Source: Fibrobacter sp. UBA7003
GTDB lineage: Bacteria; Fibrobacterota; Fibrobacteria; Fibrobacterales; Fibrobacteraceae
NCBI GenBank assembly: GCA_002449765.1
Contig: DJXN01000010.1
Span: 230,446-294,445 of the forward strand
Reading direction: 5' to 3'
DNA length: 64,000 nt
The notes under the pieces were generated by a model that searched no databases, was not told the DNA's origin, and saw only the letters and a program-made list of their open reading frames with translations. Position 1 is the first letter of the stretch; each line of letters starts with the position of its first letter. Both the position numbers and the translations under genes were made by a program. This document shows positions 15,998 to 25,146 of the stretch, piece by piece.

Positions 15998-16981
15998 ATG
16001 GACGCAAAATCGCTTACTTGCCTAGTATTTTCACTTATTGCAGGCGCTTTTGCCCAAACTGGCGAAGGCGTTCCTTTTACTGATTCCAGGGATGGAAAAA
16101 CATACGGCACCATAGAGATTCGATTCCAGCCATGGATGACGGCCAACATGAACATAAAATTGCCAGGAAGCTTCTGCTACGAAAACGACGAGAGCAACTG
16201 CGAGCAGTTCGGTCGCCTGTACACTTGGGAATCCGCACAGAAAGCATGTCCTGAAGGCTGGCATATTCCAACATTCGATGAATGGAAAGAGCTAGTCGAC
16301 AATGGTTCCACCATCGAAAACGAACATGAATACTGGCGAGGCTATGACGCGCTGCACATTCCCAAGTTCCTCGGAGGATTCAAGAATGCCAAGGGCAAGT
16401 TTGAATTAAAGGAAGTCCGCGCCGACTTCTGGACCGGGACCGAGAAGGACAAAGGCAAAGCGCATTATTGGTTCTGGAGTCAATCCTCCAAAAAATTCGG
16501 CAACGCCGATTATTCCAAGAAAGGCGCCATGTCAGTCCGATGCGTCTCTGATTGTCAAGGCGGTCAATCCGGTTATTGCGACGGGACTATGGCACGTGCC
16601 GAGTGGTGGGCGGATTTCCAGAACAGCCGTGTTACATCGTGTTTCAATGGCACAAACATGGGTGCTTCCGGGTATGAAGGAGAGCATTACGTTGTCAAGA
16701 ACAACGGAACGGAATTTGATTGCATGAATTTATGCCCCGACGATAACGAAGGTCCTACATGCTTGGAAAATTCAGACCTTGTCGTCAAGGCAAAAATCAC
16801 CAACAAGGGTTTTGCAAAGGCACTGAACGATAAAGACAACCGGGTTTTCTTCAAGCAGGACGACAACAAGAAAATACAGGTCTGCGTGTCAAAAGATTCA
16901 AAAGACATTGACGGTTTTTGTATCCCGCTCAATGATGCTGAAAAATTTCTGACGCCCTTGGCAAAGGAATTATTGAAGTAA
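15998..16981 (+). CDS. Secreted FISUCC-domain protein
   Basis: 327 residues with a cleavable signal peptide (LVFSLIAGAFAQT). The Fibrobacter succinogenes major domain follows: FTDSRDGKTYGTIEI, PWMTANMNIKL, CYENDESNCEQFGRLYTWESA, CPEGWHIPTFDEWKEL, FWTGTEKD and SVRCVSDC. A second Cys-rich part (residues about 185-260) includes YCDGTMARAEWWADF and CLENSDLVVKAK, with no family I know. Unlike the copies at 5462 and 49144 it has no Ser linker and no lipobox, so it is probably free in the periplasm or released. AAGAG precedes the ATG. A hairpin follows the stop. Confidence 0.85.
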   Translation: MDAKSLTCLVFSLIAGAFAQTGEGVPFTDSRDGKTYGTIEIRFQPWMTANMNIKLPGSFCYENDESNCEQFGRLYTWESAQKACPEGWHIPTFDEWKELVDNGSTIENEHEYWRGYDALHIPKFLGGFKNAKGKFELKEVRADFWTGTEKDKGKAHYWFWSQSSKKFGNADYSKKGAMSVRCVSDCQGGQSGYCDGTMARAEWWADFQNSRVTSCFNGTNMGASGYEGEHYVVKNNGTEFDCMNLCPDDNEGPTCLENSDLVVKAKITNKGFAKALNDKDNRVFFKQDDNKKIQVCVSKDSKDIDGFCIPLNDAEKFLTPLAKELLK

Positions 16982-16990
16982 TAAACTTAC

Positions 16991-17013
16991 AAGACCCTCC
17001 AATGGAGGGTCTT
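16991..17013. terminator. Hairpin between convergent genes (FISUCC protein and trpCF)
   Basis: AAGACCCTCC (16991-17000), AAT, GGAGGGTCTT (17004-17013): a perfect 10-pair stem. T-runs are short on both sides, so efficiency is uncertain. Confidence 0.65.
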
Positions 17014-17025
17014 TGCATTACGGAA

Positions 17026-18531
17026 TTATTCGACCGACAACTTTTCAAACAGCGCCCGCAATTTCTCGGGGTCCTTGATTCCGGGAGCGTCTTCGACACC
17101 GCTGGAGACATCGATAAGTTCGGGGCGGAACTTTTCGCAAATCGTGCCGACATTTTCGGGGGTGATTCCGCCGGCAAGCCAGAGCGGGATGTCTCCTGCT
17201 TTTTCGCGAAGCAGGTTTTCGGGAATGGTCTTTCCGGTGCCGCCGGGAATGCCTTCGACTTTCGCATCGAGCAAGATGCGGGGTTCACCGTGGGAGCGGA
17301 GGGCCGAAACTTGTTCGAAGTCAGAGGTTTCGCCTACGCGGGCAGCGCAGTAATGCGCATAGTCGGCGTCGGCAGGAGGCGTAATGCCGTGGAACTGCAC
17401 CGCATCAAGCACACCTTCGCGGGCAAGCTTAATGGCGGTCTTGCCTTCGGGGGATTCTGGGTCTGTGATAACTCCAACAAGAATCGGGGTTTCTGATTTG
17501 TCATTGCGAGCGGAGCGAAGCAATCTCTCCTTAAAACTGCGCACGAATTCTTCGGTGGTCAGGCGCTTTGTGGTGCTGAAAACAAACCCGAGCATGTCGG
17601 CTCCGAGTTCGGCGGCAAGCAAGCCGTCTTCTTCGCGGGTGATGCCGCAGATTTTAACGAGGGGGCGGCGGGTAGCGCGTCGTTCCGCGAATTTTTTCCA
17701 GAACTTGCCACGAGCATTTTCGCGCCCGCTTTCGAACGCGGCCACAACTTCTTTTGCGAGCGGCGGATTCTTGGCAACCGCCTCCCCCACGAGAATTCCC
17801 GTAAAGCCAAGGCTACGCGCATAGTCGGCGTCGGCCGGCGTGTGGATACCCGATTCGAAAACCGCCTTTGCCGGGAGTTTACTGCGGACGCTCGCAGGCA
17901 CCAACGGATCGGTGTGGAACGTCGCGAGGTCGCGGGAGTTCACGCCTGCGACAATCGTTTTTGCGGCATCTGCCCCGAGCGCGCTTGTGACGACCGAAAG
18001 CTTGCGGAAATCGTCCTTTTCACGGACTTCTACAAAAGCCTGCATGTCGAGACTTTGGGCGCGCTTAGCCATCTTCACGAGTTGAGCATCGTCGAGAATT
18101 CGGGCGATGAGCAAAACGGCGTCGGCGCCGCAACGGTAGGCGATGTTGATTTCGTCTTCGTACAGCAAGAAATCCTTGCGGAGTACGGCGCAGGTATGCA
18201 ACCCCTGCTGACGACGCATTTCCATCAGGTCTGCAACCGCAATCAAGTCGCGGAGCGACCCCTTGAAAAAATTCCCTTCGGTCAGCACCGAAACCGCCTG
18301 CGCATGCGCTTCGGCGTATGTCGTCGCTAGCGCCACCGGATCCAAGTCTGGAGCGATATCGCCCTTCGAAGGCGATGCGCGCTTGACTTCGAGAATCGCA
18401 CCCGCATTGCCGAGAAATTCCGTATGGCCTACGCGGCGCTTTTCCGGAATGTCGATGCCAAAGTTAAGCCCAAGCCGCTCGATATCGGCTTTGCGCATGC
18501 GCACGATTTTTGCAAGAATATCTTCACTCAT
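17026..18531 (-). CDS. trpCF: Bifunctional indole-3-glycerol phosphate synthase / PRA isomerase
   Basis: Fused TrpC-TrpF of 501 residues, carrying the two steps from phosphoribosyl anthranilate to indoleglycerol phosphate. TrpC part: ILEVKRASPSKGDIAPDLDP, AVSVLTEGNFFKGS, VLRKDFLLYEDEI, ADAVLLIARIL, FVEVREKDD, VAGVNSRDL and FESGIHTPAD. TrpF part starts about residue 290: LVKICGITREEDGL, GADMLGFVFS, VGVITDPES, DAVQFHG, LLDAKVEGIPGGTGKT, WLAGGITPENV and DVSSGVEDAPGIKD. Between the first TrpF strands and VGVITD lies LLRSARNDK, the translation of a dispersed palindromic repeat. This probably lengthens a surface loop without destroying the barrel. It is the last gene of the trpE unit, 40 bases after trpGD. 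Confidence 0.95.
   Translation of the reverse strand: MSEDILAKIVRMRKADIERLGLNFGIDIPEKRRVGHTEFLGNAGAILEVKRASPSKGDIAPDLDPVALATTYAEAHAQAVSVLTEGNFFKGSLRDLIAVADLMEMRRQQGLHTCAVLRKDFLLYEDEINIAYRCGADAVLLIARILDDAQLVKMAKRAQSLDMQAFVEVREKDDFRKLSVVTSALGADAAKTIVAGVNSRDLATFHTDPLVPASVRSKLPAKAVFESGIHTPADADYARSLGFTGILVGEAVAKNPPLAKEVVAAFESGRENARGKFWKKFAERRATRRPLVKICGITREEDGLLAAELGADMLGFVFSTTKRLTTEEFVRSFKERLLRSARNDKSETPILVGVITDPESPEGKTAIKLAREGVLDAVQFHGITPPADADYAHYCAARVGETSDFEQVSALRSHGEPRILLDAKVEGIPGGTGKTIPENLLREKAGDIPLWLAGGITPENVGTICEKFRPELIDVSSGVEDAPGIKDPEKLRALFEKLSVE
17498..17527. repeat. Dispersed ATTGCGAGC...GCAAT repeat inside trpF coding sequence
   Basis: GTCATTGCGAGCGGAGCGAA followed by GCAATCTC, a type known from many genomes. 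The ends ATTGC and GCAAT pair. In frame it gives LLRSARND within TrpF, so the repeat is translated. Confidence 0.75.
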
Positions 18532-18543
18532 TTTGCTGCCATT

Positions 18544-18568
18544 GTCATCCCCGCGAAGGCGGGGATCT
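18544..18568. repeat. Dispersed GTCATCCCC palindromic repeat between trpGD and trpCF
   Basis: CCCCGC (18549-18554), GAAG, GCGGGG (18559-18564) form a perfect hairpin inside a GTCAT...ATCT frame. It fills most of the 40-base gap and could affect mRNA stability between the two genes. Confidence 0.8.
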
Positions 18569-18571
18569 CTG

Positions 18572-20167
18572 TTACGAATTTGTTTCGACCTTGACTTCTT
18601 CGATCTTCTTCAGCACAGAGCCGTCTTCCATCGCCTTCATGGCCTTGTCGAAGCCTTCCTTGATGCTGGCTGCCTTCTTGCTGATGTAAAGGGCGGCACC
18701 GGCGTTCAGGGCGCAAGCGTACTTGATGCCCGGGCGGCCCTTGCCGTTCAGCACGTCGAGAGCGAGGTTGAAGTTGTCGACGCCCGTACCGCCGGCGAGG
18801 TCTTCGGGATCCACGGAGGGGATGCCGAAGTCCTTGGGGTCGATGCGGTAAGTCTTGTACTCGCCATCTTCCAGAATTTCGGCGATGGTCGTCGGCACGC
18901 AGGGCGAAATTTCGTCGTAGCCATCGTCACTGATGGCAACCATCACGCGCTTCGCGCCGAGGGCCTTCGCCGCCTTGGTGAACGGTTCCAGCACGGTCGT
19001 GCTGTAGACGCCGAGCATCAGGTATTTGGCTTCGGCCGGGTTCGTGAGGGGGCCGAGCAGGTTCATGATGGTCTTCACGCCGAGAACGCCGCGAACCGGG
19101 CCGGCAAAGCGCATGGCGCTGTGGTAGACAGGCGCCATCAGGAACACGAAGTTCGTCTTGTCGATGACGCTTGCAGCTTTGTCCGGAGTCATGTCAAGCT
19201 TGAAGCCTGCAGCCGTATAGAAGTCGGCGGCACCGGACTTACTAGAGACGGCGCGGTTGCCGTGCTTTGCAATCTTTGCGCCACAGCTTGCAGCAATCAG
19301 GCCGGAGAGCGAGCTCACGTTGAAGCTGCCCTTGCCGTCGCCACCGGTCCCCACGATGTCGGTGAGTTCGTCGCCGCTGTAGGGGAACTTGCGCTTCTTG
19401 CTGCTGAGCACCTTCGCGCAGCCGGCGATTTCGTCGGCAACAGGGCCCTTGCTGGAAAGTGCCGTCAGGATTGCGGCCATCTGGCGTTCGTCCATAATGC
19501 CGTCGGTCAAGTCTTCCATGAACATTTCGGCGGTTTCGCGGCTCAAGTCCTTGCCTTCGGTAAGCGTGTTCAAGATTCCACGCACGTCAAGCGGTTCGCG
19601 ACGGTAGTTGAGGAACGCCTTGAAGAATTCGTCGGCGCGGCCGCTGGCAATGGATTCCGGATGGAACTGCACGCCTTCAATCGGGAGCGTCTTGTGGCGG
19701 ATGCCCATGATGTCGCCGTCGGTGGCGCGGGCGGTCACTTCGAAATCCGGCGAAAGCGTCGCTTCGTCAACGACCAGGCTGTGGTAACGCGTGAAGATGT
19801 TCTTCTTGCCGATGGTGCGGAAGAGACCCTTGCCGTCGAGGTCGATTTCTTCGGCGATGCCGTGCTTGATGAACTTGGCCTGCACAATCTTTGCACCGAA
19901 TGCGTAACCGATAGCCTGGTGGCCGAGGCACACACCGAGAATCGGGAGCTTGCCCGCAAAGTGCTTGATAGCTTCCACGGAGATGCCGGCGTCTTCGGGG
20001 CGGCCGGGGCCCGGGCTCACGATGAGGCGGCTCGGGTTCAGCTTTTCGATGTCTGCAATGGTACATTCGCGGCTACGGAGCACGCGGATTTCTTCAGTGG
20101 TAATCTTGGCCAAAGCCTGGTAGACGTTGTAAGTAAAAGAGTCGTAGTTATCGATAATGACGATCAT
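18572..20167 (-). CDS. trpGD: Anthranilate synthase glutaminase fused to anthranilate phosphoribosyltransferase
   Basis: TrpG supplies ammonia from glutamine to TrpE, and TrpD attaches the phosphoribosyl group. I start at MIVIIDNYDSFTYNV (20167), one base after the trpE stop; a longer in-frame start exists but enters trpE. TrpG (about 1-190): GPGRPEDAG, nucleophile Cys in GVCLGHQAIGYAFG, and GVQFHPESIAS with the His-Glu pair. TrpD (about 200-531): DIVGTGGDGKGSFNVSSLS, KHGNRAVSSKSGAADF, MRFAGPVRGVLGVKTIMNLL and LGPLTNPA. This fusion is known in enterobacteria and some other groups. A compact palindromic repeat follows the stop. Confidence 0.96.
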   Translation of the reverse strand: MIVIIDNYDSFTYNVYQALAKITTEEIRVLRSRECTIADIEKLNPSRLIVSPGPGRPEDAGISVEAIKHFAGKLPILGVCLGHQAIGYAFGAKIVQAKFIKHGIAEEIDLDGKGLFRTIGKKNIFTRYHSLVVDEATLSPDFEVTARATDGDIMGIRHKTLPIEGVQFHPESIASGRADEFFKAFLNYRREPLDVRGILNTLTEGKDLSRETAEMFMEDLTDGIMDERQMAAILTALSSKGPVADEIAGCAKVLSSKKRKFPYSGDELTDIVGTGGDGKGSFNVSSLSGLIAASCGAKIAKHGNRAVSSKSGAADFYTAAGFKLDMTPDKAASVIDKTNFVFLMAPVYHSAMRFAGPVRGVLGVKTIMNLLGPLTNPAEAKYLMLGVYSTTVLEPFTKAAKALGAKRVMVAISDDGYDEISPCVPTTIAEILEDGEYKTYRIDPKDFGIPSVDPEDLAGGTGVDNFNLALDVLNGKGRPGIKYACALNAGAALYISKKAASIKEGFDKAMKAMEDGSVLKKIEEVKVETNS

Positions 20168-20168
20168 C

Positions 20169-21638
20169 TTAGTTTTCTCCTTCGAGCACGGCGCGGATGG
20201 CACCCAATTTTTCGTTCGTTTCTTCAAATTCGCGGTCAGCATTCGAGGCCGCGACAATGCCACCACCGGCCTGCAGGCTGATGGTCTTACCCTGCTTCAA
20301 GCAGCAACGAATAGCGATGCAGAAATCCAAGTCGCCATCCGATTCCATGTAGCCTACGGCACCCGCATAGAAGCGACGCTTGACCTTCTCCAATCCAGAA
20401 AGGATTTCGATAGCGCTGATTTTCGGGGCGCCACTCACCGTACCAGCCGGGAAGCTGGAGCGCAGCACTTCAATCGCCTTCTTGGTCTTGGAAACCTTGC
20501 CCTGCACGTCAGAGACCAGGTGAATCACGTGGCTGAACTTTTCGCATTCCATGTACTTGGTGGTTTCCACCGTACCGGCTTCGCAAACGCGGCCCAGGTC
20601 GTTACGGGCCAGGTCCACGAGCATCAGGTGTTCGGCGCGTTCCTTCGGGTCGCCCTTCAGGTTCTTCATCAGGGCTTCGTCTTCGGCGTCGTCCTTACCG
20701 CGGCGACGGGTACCAGCAATCGGGTGAATCGTCGCAATCCCTTCACGTACGCGCACGAGGCTCTCCGGCGAGGCACCGATAAACTGGTGCGTACCGTAAT
20801 CGAGGAAGAACATATACGGAGACGGGTTCACCGTGCGGAGCCTGCGGTAAATGTCAAGTGCTTCGATATCGCTTGCAAACTGGATGCGGCGAGAAGGCAC
20901 TGCCTGCACAATGTTGCCGGCGATGATGTGTTTCTGCAAGGCTTCGACCTTTTCCACGTATTCCTTGCGGGACTGTTCCAGGTCGGTCATCGTAATGCCC
21001 TTGCCGTACTGCGGTTCGGGAGCGAGGTAGCTGAAGTCCAAATCGGCAAGACGTGCTTTTACGTTCTCGATAGCAGCCTTCAGGTCAATCTGGTGCTCTT
21101 CATAGTTCAGAGCGAACAAGTGAAGCTTTTCGGTAAAGTGGTCAAACACGATGTAGATGTGACCCACCAGGAATTCCGCTTCGGGAATGTTGAGTTCGTC
21201 CACCTGCGGAGCGAGGCGGATGGTATCGCAGCGGGCGCAGAATTCGTAGCCCAGGTAGCCCACGCCCGAGGAGGGAATCGGAATCTGGTTGGGCGGCACC
21301 GTATTTTCGGCCGAAATCAGCGTCAGCGCATCGAGAATATCGCCCTCGCCTTCCTTGAGGAACACGCTTTCCTTGCCGTCAATGATGATGCTCACGTCGT
21401 TGTCGTTCTGGCGCAGACGGAAGCCCTCGTCCACCATCAAGGTGGAGTAACGGCTACGGCCGTGCGAGAAACTCGCGGATTCAAAGATGGCCTTCGCACC
21501 GAGCTTCTTGCCGAGCGAAAACGGGGTGTAACGTTCGCCCGGGAGCGCCACGTAGATGCTATCAGTACGCGGTTCGTAACCAGGCTGTTGTGTGATGTGG
21601 TTGGCCGGTTTGTTCGGCGACTTTGATGTGTTGGTCAT
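20169..21638 (-). CDS. trpE: Anthranilate synthase component I
   Basis: Converts chorismate plus ammonia to anthranilate, the first committed step of tryptophan synthesis. 489 residues. The chorismate-binding domain shows SPEPRYG-like LAPEPQYG, IIAGNIVQAVPSRRI, RTVNPSPYMFFLDYG, GASPESLVRV, IHPIAGTRRRG, VDLARNDLGRV, HLVSDVQGK, FPAGTVSGAPKISAIEIL and YAGAVGYMESDGDLD. It ends FEETNEKLGAIRAVLE. The ATG follows AGAGGA. A Trp leader peptide and terminator lie 83-218 bases upstream. It is the first gene of trpE-trpGD-trpCF, with a 1-base gap to trpGD suggesting translational coupling and stoichiometric TrpE/TrpG. Confidence 0.97.
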   Translation of the reverse strand: MTNTSKSPNKPANHITQQPGYEPRTDSIYVALPGERYTPFSLGKKLGAKAIFESASFSHGRSRYSTLMVDEGFRLRQNDNDVSIIIDGKESVFLKEGEGDILDALTLISAENTVPPNQIPIPSSGVGYLGYEFCARCDTIRLAPQVDELNIPEAEFLVGHIYIVFDHFTEKLHLFALNYEEHQIDLKAAIENVKARLADLDFSYLAPEPQYGKGITMTDLEQSRKEYVEKVEALQKHIIAGNIVQAVPSRRIQFASDIEALDIYRRLRTVNPSPYMFFLDYGTHQFIGASPESLVRVREGIATIHPIAGTRRRGKDDAEDEALMKNLKGDPKERAEHLMLVDLARNDLGRVCEAGTVETTKYMECEKFSHVIHLVSDVQGKVSKTKKAIEVLRSSFPAGTVSGAPKISAIEILSGLEKVKRRFYAGAVGYMESDGDLDFCIAIRCCLKQGKTISLQAGGGIVAASNADREFEETNEKLGAIRAVLEGEN

Positions 21639-21728
21639 TTTATCCTCTGGTTTAAAATCTCGTTTCCTAGTGTTCAGGTAGGCAAAGACTTTGGCGTCCG
21701 GAGGATTTCAGCGATTTGGGTAAAAGAG

Positions 21729-21891
21729 AAAGGCCTCCGCGAGTCCGGAAGCCTTTGCTTAAAATCTTGGGTGATTTGCGACAAATACCGGGCTCTATGT
21801 TAGAGTCCGCGCCACCAACGACGGTTGAGAGTTGCACATGTCACAAAGTTCATCATGCCACAAAGATACCTAACGAAACATATGTTGGCAA
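21729..21891 (-). promoter_or_regulatory. trp attenuator and promoter upstream of trpE
   Basis: Promoter TTGCCA (21886-21891), 17 bases, TATCTT (21863-21868). Leader peptide 21800-21856. Pause hairpin GGACTCTA/TAGAGCCC (21790-21808). Antiterminator GAGCCCGG (21788-21795) with CCGGACTC (21741-21748), one mismatch. Terminator AAAGGCTTCCG/CGGAGGCCTTT (21729-21739 with 21746-21756), followed by a weaker T tract. The layout equals the trpB attenuator, including the TTGCCA -35 box. Confidence 0.88.
21800..21856 (-). CDS. trpL: Trp leader peptide before trpE
   Basis: An 18-residue ORF beginning MMNFVTCATL and ending NRRWWRGL, with two adjacent TGG codons (21812-21817). It has the same length as the trpB leader and a shared NR-W core. 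The stop lies in the pause hairpin. The -10 box ends six bases before the first ATG and no Shine-Dalgarno is seen, so translation probably begins at the 5' end of the mRNA. Confidence 0.9.
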   Translation of the reverse strand: MMNFVTCATLNRRWWRGL

Positions 21892-21961
21892 GGGATAGCA
21901 CCGAAAAAAAGAGAAAAAAATTTCAACCCGCATCGATATATAAGATACTTTAATATATAAA

Positions 21962-21987
21962 GAAGGCCCCGCCGAAGCGGAGCCTTC
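21962..21987 (-). terminator. Terminator after gapA
   Basis: GAAGGCTCCGC-TTCG-GCGGGGCCTTC on the minus strand, an 11-pair stem with one G-T pair and a stable TTCG loop, followed by TTTATATATT. Confidence 0.85.
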
Positions 21988-22007
21988 CTGTAAAACTCGC
22001 TAGAGAA

Positions 22008-23072
<1,065 letters not shown>

Positions 23073-23204
23073 TCAAAGATACAAAAAAAGGCGGTCTTTG
23101 TGTAGTTCTGGAGTAAAAAAAAGACAAAAGACCGATATTTAGTGATTAAGGGAGCACGGACTCCCCCGCTTGCCCCCTCCCCGACCGGCAGGGGCGGTTC
23201 GGGA

Positions 23205-25145
23205 CTAGTTCCCGCTGAACCCGAGCGAATCCTCAAGCCACGTATCGGTGCGCTGTACCGAAAGCCTGCTCTGGTAAGCCTTTCTGCCCGCCCGATGCTG
23301 CGCCCAGCGCACCGAAAGGGCGGAAAAGGGTCCAAGGTGCCTGAACGCCACGGCAAGCGCGTTCGGCAGGTTACGGCGCAGCACATCGTCTTCGAACGAG
23401 GCGTAGTGGCTCACGCTCCCCGGGTCGCCCTGGCGTGCCGAACGGCCGAAAAGCTGGCGGTCAATGCGCGAAGAAGGGTTGCATTCCGTCGCAATAACGT
23501 GGAGCCCGCCGATTTTCTTGACCTTGTCCGGAATCTTGATGTCGGTACCGCGGCCGGCCATGTTCGTCGCGACCGTAATGGCCCCGAACTTGCCCGCTTC
23601 GGCCACGATGGCGGCCTCTTCCTCGCAGCGCACCGCATTGATAATCCGGCAATGCAGGCCCTTCGATTCGATTGCCGAGGCAAGGTATTCGCTTTCGTCT
23701 ATGTCCTTCGTGCCAATCAGGATGGGGCGGCCCTTCTCGTGCATGCGGATGACCTCCTTCACGATGGCGCGGCGCTTGGCGTCCTTGCTTGCGAAAGTCT
23801 TCAGGTGCGATACCTTGCGCTTGCTCTTGCGGTGATTCGGGATGCACACCACGGCAGCACCATAGATTGTCCAGAATTCGGCGGAGGCCTCCTTGCCCGT
23901 ACCCGTCATGCCCGAGAAATTCCTGTAGAGCCTAAAGAAGCGCTGGAAGCTCATTCGCGCCTCCGTCTCCTTGAGGCCGCTCATTTCGAGCCCTTCCTTG
24001 ATTTCTATCATCTGGTGCAGCCCGCCGTTCCACGAGCGCATGGGCATCTTGCGGCCTGTCGATTCGTCGACAATCACCACCTTGCCTTCCTCGACAACGT
24101 AATGGCGGCCACACTCGAACAGTTCGCGGGCCACAAGCGCCTGCCGCACCAAATCCTTCAAAAAACCGGCGCGGGCAAACGAAATCTCTTCGCCGATATC
24201 GTCCAGGCGGGATTCCATATCGACAACAAAGCGTATGGTGCGGTTCTTGTAGTCCACCTCGTAATCCGTACGGCGCTTCAGCTTTTCGGATACCTTGTAC
24301 GCAAGGCGGCACGCCTCGTTGAACTCGTCGTTCTTCTTTTCGCGCGAAATAATCAGCGGGGTCACGGCCTCGTCAATCAGCACGTTGTCGGCCTCGTCGA
24401 CTATGGCCGTATAAAGCCCGCGCTGCACCAGGTTCGACTTCAGGCGTTCCATATTCATGGTCGTGGCGCTAACGAGCCGCTTGCCAAAATCCTGAAAATT
24501 CCCCATCGCAATCCGGTCGCGCAAAAAGTCGGCCAGCACTTCCTTCGCCGTAGAATAAGTCACGTCGGCCGAATACCCCTCGCGCCGCTCCGCAGGCTTC
24601 ATCGCACCCGTCACCGCCCCGACGCTCACCCCGCAATACGAATAGAGCGGCTTCATGATTTCGGCATCGCGTGCAGCCAGGTAGTCGTTCGCCGTAATCA
24701 CGTGGCACGGGCGCTTGCTCCAGCCCCGCACGGCGGCACACATGGCGGCCGTAACCGTCTTGCCCTCGCCAGTCGACATTTCGGCGACATACCCGCGGTA
24801 TAGCGCAAGCGCTCCCGTCAACTGCTCAATATACGGCCGATACCCGAGAGTCCTCGACACGGCCTCCTGCACCAGGGCAAACGATTTCAGGAGAGCGCTC
24901 TTCGCGAAGGGGCGCTTGAGTTCGGCCTGCATGTCCGCCATGCGCTTTTTCAGGGACGCATCGTCGAGCTGCGTAAAAGAACGGCTCCACAGGTCGATAC
25001 TCCGGGCATCTTTCAAAAGCCCGCGCAGCACTCCCCTGCGGCCCTTGAACTTCCCGACCATCCGCGACATCAGGGCATCGAGGCCCGTCGGGATCTTTTT
25101 CACTTGCTTGCAAGATGTCAGTCGGTAGTTGTCGGTAAGGTTCAT
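23205..25145 (-). CDS. Short SecA-like ATPase of the adhesin secretion locus
   Basis: 646 residues, against about 800-900 for housekeeping SecA. Visible parts: QLTGALALYRGYVAEMSTGE with Walker A (about 123-130, STGEGKT), VITANDYLAARDAEIM, VTYSTAKEVLADFLRD, the DEAD box TAIVDEADNVLIDEAVTPLI (about 247-266), a preprotein-binding region, SGMTGTGKEASAEFW, ILIGTKDIDESEYL, ATNMAGRGTDIKI and DRQLFGRSARQGDPGS. The C-terminal scaffold is short, and the zinc-binding tail for SecB/lipid contact is missing. It begins one base after the M50-like gene, which itself follows the giant adhesin by 8 bases. I infer a dedicated motor for export of the giant protein, not general secretion. Confidence 0.85.
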   Translation of the reverse strand: MNLTDNYRLTSCKQVKKIPTGLDALMSRMVGKFKGRRGVLRGLLKDARSIDLWSRSFTQLDDASLKKRMADMQAELKRPFAKSALLKSFALVQEAVSRTLGYRPYIEQLTGALALYRGYVAEMSTGEGKTVTAAMCAAVRGWSKRPCHVITANDYLAARDAEIMKPLYSYCGVSVGAVTGAMKPAERREGYSADVTYSTAKEVLADFLRDRIAMGNFQDFGKRLVSATTMNMERLKSNLVQRGLYTAIVDEADNVLIDEAVTPLIISREKKNDEFNEACRLAYKVSEKLKRRTDYEVDYKNRTIRFVVDMESRLDDIGEEISFARAGFLKDLVRQALVARELFECGRHYVVEEGKVVIVDESTGRKMPMRSWNGGLHQMIEIKEGLEMSGLKETEARMSFQRFFRLYRNFSGMTGTGKEASAEFWTIYGAAVVCIPNHRKSKRKVSHLKTFASKDAKRRAIVKEVIRMHEKGRPILIGTKDIDESEYLASAIESKGLHCRIINAVRCEEEAAIVAEAGKFGAITVATNMAGRGTDIKIPDKVKKIGGLHVIATECNPSSRIDRQLFGRSARQGDPGSVSHYASFEDDVLRRNLPNALAVAFRHLGPFSALSVRWAQHRAGRKAYQSRLSVQRTDTWLEDSLGFSGN

Positions 25146-25146
25146 A

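Noticed and set aside
18263..21626. Long plus-strand frames (672 and 489 codons) opposite trpGD and trpE
   Set aside because: The minus-strand proteins have full catalytic motifs. The plus frames only mirror their codon bias.
23142..24803. A 553-codon plus-strand frame
   Set aside because: Antisense shadow of the SecA-like gene, with no recognisable motif and no ribosome site.
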